This document shows, piece by piece, positions 1-4,768 of a stretch of DNA of 20,148 bases. This DNA comes from a virus. The position numbers and the translations under genes are program-made. Where the stretch lies: positions 1-20,148 of the IMG/VR virus record IMGVR_UViG_3300044630_000002; one strand, given 5' to 3'. Position 1 is the stretch's first letter. The number at the start of each line of letters is the position of its first letter. The notes under the pieces were generated by a model. It did not search any database and was not told the DNA's origin. It saw only the letters and a program-made list of their open reading frames with translations.

Positions 1-34
1 TATGCGTCAAATGAAAGAAGGACAAATTGAATGA
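1..34 (+). CDS. possible 3' end of an upstream gene (partial)
   Basis: The reading frame through positions 2-31 ends at a TGA at 32-34, giving a terminal peptide MRQMKEGQIE. That TGA overlaps an ATG at 31-33 as ATGA, the junction style seen repeatedly in this window. Another frame closes with TGA at 28-30, so the true frame of the upstream gene cannot be fixed. Too little is present to name a product. Confidence 0.3.
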   Translation, partial: MRQMKEGQIE

Positions 35-857
35 GTTGGCTTTATTCGCAGGTGCTGGTGGAGGAATACTTGGGGGAAAACTCCTTGGATGGAGAACAGT
101 CTGTGCAGTCGAGTGGGAATCCTATCCCGCAAGCGTACTGTGCGCCCGACAAAATGACGGACTTCTCCCGCCTTTCCCGATTTGGGATGACGTTCAAACC
201 TTTGACGGCAAACCTTGGAGAGGAATTGTTGACGTTGTATCTGGAGGGTTTCCATGCCAGGACATCTCAGTTGCAGGAAATGGAGATGGACTCGATGGAG
301 AACGAAGCGGAATGTGGCGAGAAATGGCACGGATTATTGGCGAGGTTCGACCAAGATATGCATTTGTGGAGAACAGTCCAATGCTCGTTACTAGAGGACT
401 TGAACGAGTCCTTGCAGACCTTACCGCAATGGGGTATGACAGTCGGTGGGGAGTTATATCTGCTGCCGACATTGGTGCAAAGCACAAACGAGAACGAATC
501 TGGATTGTCGCTAGTTCCAACCCCAACAAGCAGCACTGGTGGCGCAAATCACAACAGCCCATCAACATTGGCGGGGAAAAGGTACACAATGAATCTAGCG
601 GGATTTGCACAGAAATACCCAAATCGCAATATGTGGGGAACTCCAAAAGCACAGGATTCTCGTCATGCCTTGAGGGACAGAGGCAAGGGAAACCTTGGAG
701 AGCAGGTATCGGGTCTGCACAATGGTGGGAAGCTGAACCCAACGTGGACAGAGTGGTTGATGGGATGGCCTCTAGAGTGGACAGACTTAAAGCCATTGGA
801 AATGGACAAGTTCCATTGTGTGCAGCAACAGCTTGGAGAATCTTAAGTGATATATGA
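27..857 (+). CDS. DNA (cytosine-5-)-methyltransferase
   Basis: Phage C5-cytosine DNA methyltransferase of 276 residues, predicted to transfer a methyl group from S-adenosylmethionine to cytosine and so protect phage DNA from restriction. Motifs are in canonical order: motif I FAGAGGGI (7-14, AdoMet binding), motif IV GGFPCQDIS (73-81, catalytic Cys77), motif VI ENSPML (115-120), motif VIII KRERIW (154-159), and motif IX/X around RVDRLKAIGNGQVP (250-263). Only about 90 residues separate motifs VIII and IX, so the target-recognition domain is small. The only start that keeps motif I complete is TTG at 27, with AAGGA at 18-22 just 4 bases upstream; this frame is closed upstream by TGA at 12-14. 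The stop overlaps the next ATG (ATGA at 854-857), which suggests translational coupling. The whole gene is also open in a second frame (31-846). Family assignment is secure; target sequence unknown. Confidence 0.95.
   Translation: MNELALFAGAGGGILGGKLLGWRTVCAVEWESYPASVLCARQNDGLLPPFPIWDDVQTFDGKPWRGIVDVVSGGFPCQDISVAGNGDGLDGERSGMWREMARIIGEVRPRYAFVENSPMLVTRGLERVLADLTAMGYDSRWGVISAADIGAKHKRERIWIVASSNPNKQHWWRKSQQPINIGGEKVHNESSGICTEIPKSQYVGNSKSTGFSSCLEGQRQGKPWRAGIGSAQWWEAEPNVDRVVDGMASRVDRLKAIGNGQVPLCAATAWRILSDI
31..846 (+). CDS. alternative-frame ORF fully overlapping the methyltransferase
   Basis: A 271-codon ORF in the +1 frame relative to the methyltransferase, almost wholly nested in it. Its start is conventional: ATG at 31 with AAGGA at 18-22, 8 bases upstream, and an ATGA overlap with a possible upstream stop. 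It has no resemblance to methyltransferases. From memory, unverified, its ends (SWLYSQVLVEE at 2-12 and LNPTWTEWLMGWPLEWTDL at 235-253) and the TPT / WGTPKAQDS segments (164-166, 202-210) resemble proteins seen in uncultured phage collections, often near or annotated as methyltransferases. It is Trp-, Leu- and Glu-rich, with no predicted membrane segment or known catalytic motif. It may be a true overprinted gene, or a frame kept open because the methyltransferase sequence is constrained. Function unknown. Confidence 0.45.
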   Translation: MSWLYSQVLVEEYLGENSLDGEQSVQSSGNPIPQAYCAPDKMTDFSRLSRFGMTFKPLTANLGEELLTLYLEGFHARTSQLQEMEMDSMENEAECGEKWHGLLARFDQDMHLWRTVQCSLLEDLNESLQTLPQWGMTVGGELYLLPTLVQSTNENESGLSLVPTPTSSTGGANHNSPSTLAGKRYTMNLAGFAQKYPNRNMWGTPKAQDSRHALRDRGKGNLGEQVSGLHNGGKLNPTWTEWLMGWPLEWTDLKPLEMDKFHCVQQQLGES

Positions 858-1129
858 CCACAAATCCCTACTGGACAAAAGACGGGAAGGCCAAGAATTT
901 AGCCTTGCTGACATCAACCGAGCGTTGCAAGATGCTGGAGACCTTGCGCCAGACCGAGGCGAGAGACTGGATTCGCAGATACCGACTGAAAGCGAAGCAG
1001 TTGGGGCAGCAGAAAGCACAGGCTTGGTGGCTGGATGTCAAGATGAGCCTAAAGAAGCGCCGTGGCCAGGCTGGTCTCGATACCTTGATTGCAGAAATGG
1101 AGAGACAACGTGATTTCAATCGTCTTTGA
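854..1129 (+). CDS. conserved phage hypothetical protein, small basic helical
   Basis: A 91-residue protein starting at an ATG that overlaps the methyltransferase stop (ATGA). It is rich in Arg, Lys, Gln and Leu, and looks wholly helical: ERCKMLETLRQTEARDWIRRY (24-44) is followed by KKRRGQAGLDTLIAEMERQR (67-86). The style (WIRRYR, AWWLDVK, KRRGQ..LD.LI.EM.RQR) is familiar from small orphan proteins in phage early regions, but no function is known to me. Its 3' end overlaps the start of the resolvase gene. A competing GTG-start ORF at 847-1113 in another frame was judged a shadow. A DNA- or RNA-binding role is possible from charge alone, but this is speculation. Confidence 0.7.
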   Translation: MTTNPYWTKDGKAKNLALLTSTERCKMLETLRQTEARDWIRRYRLKAKQLGQQKAQAWWLDVKMSLKKRRGQAGLDTLIAEMERQRDFNRL

Positions 1130-1532
1130 TGTGCCGCTTGAACCCAAGGGCAAAGGCAGACCGAGGTTTTCCCGACACGGGAAGTTCACCAAGGTTTACA
1201 CCGACCAAGCAACTCTTGATTACGAAACCGCAATCCAACTGTGCGCCAGCAAAGCAATGGGGATAAGCAAGCCCCTAGAAACGCCTGTGAGCGTTTATTT
1301 GTACATCAGGACACCAATCCCACAGTCGTACTCAAAAAAGCGCACAGAGGCTTGTTTAAGCGGTTCTGAGCGCCCAGCAAAGAAGCCTGACATTGACAAT
1401 GTGGCAAAGGCATTTTTGGATGCAATGAACGGCACGGTTTATCTTGATGACACCCAAGTGGTCGAGCTGAACATCAAAAAGGTCTATTCAGCAGTGGCTG
1501 GGGTGGATGTAGCAATCATGGAGGCTGCATGA
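1110..1532 (+). CDS. rusA: RusA-like Holliday junction resolvase
   Basis: A 140-residue RusA-family endonuclease that would resolve four-way junctions during phage recombination or trim branched DNA before packaging. The N-terminus FDVPLEPKGKGRPRF (6-20) matches the opening strand and basic patch of the family. The metal-binding acidic residues lie in KPDIDNVAKAFLDAMNG (92-108, Asp94, Asp96) and YLDDTQV (111-117, Asp113/Asp114). The chosen start is GTG at 1110, preceded by GGAGA at 1099-1103 with a 6-base gap. A TTG at 1089 in the same frame would add seven residues that do not look like family sequence. The gene overlaps its upstream neighbour by 20 bases, and its stop overlaps the next ATG (ATGA at 1529-1532). 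E. coli RusA is about 120 residues, so length fits. Confidence 0.93.
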   Translation: MISIVFDVPLEPKGKGRPRFSRHGKFTKVYTDQATLDYETAIQLCASKAMGISKPLETPVSVYLYIRTPIPQSYSKKRTEACLSGSERPAKKPDIDNVAKAFLDAMNGTVYLDDTQVVELNIKKVYSAVAGVDVAIMEAA

Positions 1533-2323
1533 ACCCTTACAAAATAACTGAACCAACTTGCATTAGCTTTAGCGGTGGGCGCACAAGTGCATATATGTTG
1601 TATAAAGTATTAGAAGCTGGGGGGGGGCAACTGCCAAGCGAGGCTGTTGTTTGCTTTGCCAATACTGGCAAGGAAGATGAGGCCACATTGAAGTTTGTAC
1701 AAGCCTGCTCTAACAATTGGAATGTCCCTATCGTTTGGCTTGAGTTTGCTAAAAACCCGCAGAAATTTGTTGAAGTTGACTTTAAAGCAGCGTCCAGAGA
1801 TGGTGAACCCTTTGCCGAGATGATTCGACAAAAGCAGTTTTTGCCAAACTCAGTTATGCGATTCTGTACAACAGAACTCAAGATTCACCCGATAACTCGC
1901 CTCATGAAGTCAAAAGGGTTTGATGAATTTCAGACTTTTGCAGGGATTCGGGCTGATGAACCAAGGCGAGTCAGTAAATTGCGGCAAACAGTCCATGCAC
2001 CCTTGGCCTTGGCTGGTGTCACCCAAACCCATGTCCAGCAGTTTTGGAAAGAAAACGATTTCGATCTTGGTCTTCAGTTTGTGGACAAGATAACACCGCT
2101 TGGAAACTGTGATTTGTGCTTTATGAAGGGCGCACATCAACTAATGTCCATCATTCAGCATGAGCCTAATCGGGCTATTTGGTGGGCAAAGCAAGAGGAA
2201 ATCATTGGCGGCAGATTTTCAAAAGACCGCCCGACCTATGCTTCAATGAGCCAATTTGGAAAAGACCAAATAGATTTGTTTGACGCAACAGAGGAAACAA
2301 TAGCTTGTTTTTGTGGAGATTAA
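1529..2323 (+). CDS. PAPS reductase-like PP-loop ATPase / adenine nucleotide alpha-hydrolase family protein
   Basis: A 264-residue protein of the PAPS-reductase/ATP-pyrophosphatase (PP-loop) superfamily. Visible features are the PP-loop SFSGGRTSA (13-21), an FANTGKED segment (43-50), RFCTTELKIHP (111-121), GIRADEPRR (139-147), and cysteines at 194/197 (CDLC) and 260/262 (CFC) that could bind a metal or Fe-S cluster. Known members use sulfonucleotides, activate thiol-transfer substrates, or act in DNA phosphorothioation (DndC). Phage copies are usually annotated as phosphoadenosine phosphosulfate reductase without a proven role. The position beside a methyltransferase and a resolvase suggests nucleic-acid modification, but true PAPS reduction cannot be excluded. 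The gene carries an uninterrupted run of nine G at 1619-1627, encoding a Gly triplet (31-33). Superfamily confident, substrate unknown. Confidence 0.88.
   Translation: MNPYKITEPTCISFSGGRTSAYMLYKVLEAGGGQLPSEAVVCFANTGKEDEATLKFVQACSNNWNVPIVWLEFAKNPQKFVEVDFKAASRDGEPFAEMIRQKQFLPNSVMRFCTTELKIHPITRLMKSKGFDEFQTFAGIRADEPRRVSKLRQTVHAPLALAGVTQTHVQQFWKENDFDLGLQFVDKITPLGNCDLCFMKGAHQLMSIIQHEPNRAIWWAKQEEIIGGRFSKDRPTYASMSQFGKDQIDLFDATEETIACFCGD
1619..1627 (+). repeat. nine-base G homopolymer inside the PP-loop ATPase gene
   Basis: Nine consecutive G encode Gly31-33 of the PAPS-reductase-like protein, 90 bases after its start. In this length the gene is in frame. A gain or loss of one base would truncate it early. 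Confidence 0.8.
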
Positions 2324-2653
2324 ATGAGACCAGAAGATGCGGCGCAAGCCATCAGAGATAAAGCTCCAGCATTTGGGGAAGCCAAAGCCCAACGTGTTTA
2401 TCTTGAGGAATTCCGCAAATCCAAAAAAGCCCTGCTAATGAAAGATGCCTTAACATTGGGCATTGAAGCGGCAAACGCACAGGAGCGGGAAGCGTATGCA
2501 CACCCAAGTTATCAACAGCTTATCCGTGGACTGGCTGAAGCGATTGAAAAAGAGGAAACGCTGAAATGGGAGATTGAGTCGGCACGACTTGACATCGAGA
2601 TTTGGCGCTCACGGGAAGCAACCAACAGAAACCAAGACAGGGCGCACCAGTGA
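2324..2653 (+). CDS. conserved phage hypothetical protein
   Basis: A 109-residue, highly charged and probably all-helical protein. The ATG follows the preceding TAA directly (TAAATG). The sequence contains YLEEFRKSKKALLMKDAL (26-43) and a C-terminal helical half around ESARLDIEIWRSREATNR (86-103). No catalytic motif, membrane segment or signal peptide is visible. The pattern resembles small orphans found near recombination genes in phages; its role may be as an accessory to the neighbouring nucleases, but this rests on position only. Its stop overlaps the GTG start of the zinc-ribbon gene (GTGA at 2650-2653). Confidence 0.75.
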   Translation: MRPEDAAQAIRDKAPAFGEAKAQRVYLEEFRKSKKALLMKDALTLGIEAANAQEREAYAHPSYQQLIRGLAEAIEKEETLKWEIESARLDIEIWRSREATNRNQDRAHQ

Positions 2654-2835
2654 AATGCCCTATTTGTGGGACATGGACAATCGTGAAAGAAACCCGAACA
2701 TCAACAGGTAACACGAGGCGCAGGCGCATGGAATGTGCAAATGAGCACAGGTTTACAACACTGGAGACAATCGTTGATAGAAAAACACCAATACGTCAGA
2801 AGCAAAAAACTGCTAAAGATGGTGGCAAGTCTTGA
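2650..2835 (+). CDS. NrdR-like zinc-ribbon small protein
   Basis: A 61-residue protein that is little more than a zinc ribbon. CPIC sits at residues 3-6, followed by a basic RRRRMECANEHRFTTLE segment, the same order as the N-terminal ribbon of the ribonucleotide-reductase repressor NrdR (CPxC ... RRRRxC ... RFTTxE). In place of the second CxxC there is C-x3-H, so the ligand set is probably Cys3His. The ATP-cone domain that follows in NrdR is absent. The start is GTG at 2650, overlapping the previous stop (GTGA), because the codons further upstream are not ribbon-like. The last roughly 95 bases are shared with the HNH gene in another frame. A nucleic-acid-binding regulatory or packaging role is plausible but unproven. 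Confidence 0.72.
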   Translation: MKCPICGTWTIVKETRTSTGNTRRRRMECANEHRFTTLETIVDRKTPIRQKQKTAKDGGKS

Positions 2836-3088
2836 CTGCCAAGCCTGCGGTTCTGGTCACATGGTCCAAGCAGCACACACAAACTGGGGTGGCGGCAAGG
2901 GCAGAGGAATCAAAGCGGATGACAATCTGGTGGCGGCTTTATGCCTGAAATGCCATTACGAGATTGACCAAGGGAAAACACTAAGCAAACAGGAAAGGCA
3001 AGACTTATGGCAAAAGGCGCATATTGCAACCATTGCGGCTCTCGCAGAAGATTGGCCTGTGGATGTTCCCAAACCGATGGAGACTTAA
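2741..3088 (+). CDS. HNH-type nuclease next to terminase
   Basis: A 115-residue protein with the layout of small phage HNH nucleases. Zinc-binding CQAC (33-36) and C-x2-C-H (68-72, CLKCH) flank the AAH core (His46) and a conserved NWGGGKGRGIKADDN (48-62). The nearest family I recognise is the DUF1364-like group of phage nucleases, a tentative match. The ATG at 2741 is chosen over an in-frame GTG at 2735 because GGA at 2730-2732 lies 8 bases upstream. The first 95 bases overlap the zinc-ribbon gene. HNH proteins encoded beside terminase are known packaging components in several phages (HK97 gp74 is the model), and this gene is directly followed by TerS (TAAATG), so a role in cos/pac cleavage or terminase stimulation is a reasonable inference. 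Confidence 0.8.
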   Translation: MSTGLQHWRQSLIEKHQYVRSKKLLKMVASLDCQACGSGHMVQAAHTNWGGGKGRGIKADDNLVAALCLKCHYEIDQGKTLSKQERQDLWQKAHIATIAALAEDWPVDVPKPMET

Positions 3089-3526
3089 ATGAAAACCGTC
3101 AACAAACCCAAAACTAAACCAAAAAGCCCAGACAGAACAGAACTAGCCGAATTGGTCTTTGCGGGTATGCGAAACGGTCTAAGCGCCCACCAAGCCTGCA
3201 AACAAATCGGCCTGCCTCAAAGTACATTTAACCACTGGCTTAATGATGACTCTAAAATGGCGGCAGAGTACGCGCGCGCGAGGGAAGACTTAATCGAATA
3301 CATAGCCTCGGAGACCTTAAGAATTGCTGATACTCCTGTTGGAAGTACAGACAGCGGCGCAACCGATTCTGGCGCAGTGCAAAAACAGAGATTACAGGTT
3401 GATACTAGAAAATGGCTTTTGTCGAAGTTGGCCCCGAAAAAATGGGGCGACAAGTTAGAGCTTTCCAGTGACCCAGAAAACCCACTGTTTGAAAAACTTG
3501 AACGTGTTGTAGTCAAAAATGGGTAA
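3089..3526 (+). CDS. terS: terminase small subunit
   Basis: A 145-residue DNA-recognition subunit of the packaging motor. Residues 31-51 (SAHQACKQIGLPQSTFNHWLN) form a helix-turn-helix typical of phage TerS N-termini, which bind the packaging initiation site. A central helix (55-80) would drive oligomerisation. After a short low-complexity linker (GSTDSGATDSG, 85-95) comes the RKWLLSKLAPKKWGDKLE segment (107-124), recurrent in this terminase-small-subunit family. The very C-terminus probably contacts TerL. The gene starts directly after the HNH stop, and the last 8 bases overlap TerL, the expected arrangement for subunits made together. Confidence 0.92.
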   Translation: MKTVNKPKTKPKSPDRTELAELVFAGMRNGLSAHQACKQIGLPQSTFNHWLNDDSKMAAEYARAREDLIEYIASETLRIADTPVGSTDSGATDSGAVQKQRLQVDTRKWLLSKLAPKKWGDKLELSSDPENPLFEKLERVVVKNG

Positions 3527-4745
3527 AACCCTACAAATCCACACTCCAGAATGGTGCTTGCCATTGCTTGAGCCAGCCCGATACAAGGGCGCATGGGGTG
3601 GTCGGGGCAGCGGTAAGTCCCATGCCTTTGCTGAGTTGATGATTGAGGAACACATCCTCGACCCCAAGCGCAGAAGCGTTTGCGTCCGTGAAATCCAGAA
3701 GTCCCTTAACCAATCAGTCAAACGTCTGCTGGAAACCAAGATTGAGGCTATGAACGCAGGGGCTTACTTTGAAGTCCAAGATTCGGTCATCAAGTCCAAA
3801 AAGGGCGATGGGGCGATTATTTTCCAAGGGATGCAGAACCACACCGCCGACTCGATTAAGTCGCTGGAAGGGTACGACTGCGCATGGGTAGAAGAAGCTC
3901 AGTCATTAAGCCAGACCAGCCTTGACCTATTAAGGCCAACAATCCGCAAGCCCAACAGCGAACTGTGGTTTACATGGAATCCACGCCAGCAATCCGACCC
4001 AGTTGATTTTCTACTGCGTGGCCCTGAACCGCCAGCCAGTGCAACGGTCATCAAGGTGAACTTTGGTGAAAATCCGTGGTTTCCACAAGTCCTGAAGGAC
4101 GAGATGGAGTACGACAAACGGCGTGACCCTGACAAGTATCAGCACGTTTGGATGGGGCAGTACCTACGCAACAGCAACAGCAGGGTATTCAGAAACTGGA
4201 AGATTGATGACTTTGAAGCCCCAGCAGAGGCCATTCACCGACTGGGTGCGGACTGGGGATTCTCGGTTGACCCAACAGTTTTGGTGCGCTGCCACATTAT
4301 TGGGCGCACCCTGTACATTGACTATGAGGCGTACATGGTGGGCTGTGAGATTGTCAACACGCCTGAACTGTTCATGCAAGTACCAGAGGCAGAGAAGTGG
4401 CCTATCGTTGCCGACTCAGCCAGACCAGAGACCATCAGCCACATGAAGCGCAACGGCTTTCCCAAGATCATGACAGCTGTCAAAGGGCCAAAGTCTGTTG
4501 AGGAAGGCATCGAATTCTTGAAGAACTACGACATCGTTGTTCATCCTCGCTGTATTCACACCATTGACGAATTAAGCCTATACAGTTATAAATCTGACCC
4601 ATTGACGGGGCGAATCCTGCCCCAGCTTGAGGACAAAAAGAATCATGTGATTGATGCTTTGCGGTATGCGTGTGAGGGCATTAGGCGGTCAGCGGTCACA
4701 AAACCAGCTACATTTACGCCATTGCCCAATGTCAAACGCTGGTAG
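3519..4745 (+). CDS. terL: terminase large subunit (ATPase-nuclease), PBSX/Terminase_3-like
   Basis: A 408-residue packaging motor that pumps DNA into the prohead and cuts it. ATPase domain: Walker A GGRGSGKS (27-34), Walker B CAWVEEAQS (121-129) with catalytic Glu, and motif III FTWNP (151-155). The RNase H-like nuclease domain has its acidic residues in ADWGFSVDP (244-252), ADSARPE (298-304) and NHVIDALRYA (375-384). P22 gp2 is 499 residues and of a different subgroup, so here a shorter PBSX-type motor serves a P22-type head. The start at ATG 3519 overlaps terS by 8 bases. The stop is TAG at 4743-4745, and 23 non-coding bases with AAAAGGA precede the portal gene. Confidence 0.97.
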   Translation: MGKTLQIHTPEWCLPLLEPARYKGAWGGRGSGKSHAFAELMIEEHILDPKRRSVCVREIQKSLNQSVKRLLETKIEAMNAGAYFEVQDSVIKSKKGDGAIIFQGMQNHTADSIKSLEGYDCAWVEEAQSLSQTSLDLLRPTIRKPNSELWFTWNPRQQSDPVDFLLRGPEPPASATVIKVNFGENPWFPQVLKDEMEYDKRRDPDKYQHVWMGQYLRNSNSRVFRNWKIDDFEAPAEAIHRLGADWGFSVDPTVLVRCHIIGRTLYIDYEAYMVGCEIVNTPELFMQVPEAEKWPIVADSARPETISHMKRNGFPKIMTAVKGPKSVEEGIEFLKNYDIVVHPRCIHTIDELSLYSYKSDPLTGRILPQLEDKKNHVIDALRYACEGIRRSAVTKPATFTPLPNVKRW

Positions 4746-4768
4746 ATAATCGCCCCAAAAGGACAAAT

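Noticed and set aside
71-80. GGGGGAAAAC stretch as a programmed frameshift site linking the two methyltransferase-locus frames
   Set aside because: It reads as a slippery heptamer only in the methyltransferase frame, where a -1 shift leads to a third frame, not to the 31-846 frame. A shift from the ATG frame here would also lose motif I.
194-796. 200-codon minus-strand ORF opposite the methyltransferase
   Set aside because: All other supported genes are on the + strand, and the translation is Ser/Leu/Pro-rich low-pattern sequence typical of an antisense shadow.
1089-1109. TTG start for the RusA-like gene adding seven residues
   Set aside because: GTG 1110 has a well-spaced GGAGA and gives the standard family N-terminus.
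847-1113. GTG-start 88-codon ORF directly after the alternative-frame stop, overlapping the 854-1129 gene
   Set aside because: It is in the same frame as the 31-846 ORF but lacks its own ribosome-binding site, is rich in Gly, Pro, Asp and Glu without recognisable pattern, and the 854 ORF has the ATGA junction and a familiar helical sequence. It could only be revived if relatives keep it open.
2602-2649. Upstream extension of the zinc-ribbon gene to an ATG at 2602
   Set aside because: The added 16 residues lie inside the preceding gene and have no ribbon character; GTG 2650 forms a GTGA junction.
3269-3280. CGCGCGCGCG run in terS
   Set aside because: A short alternating run in coding sequence; no sign of function.
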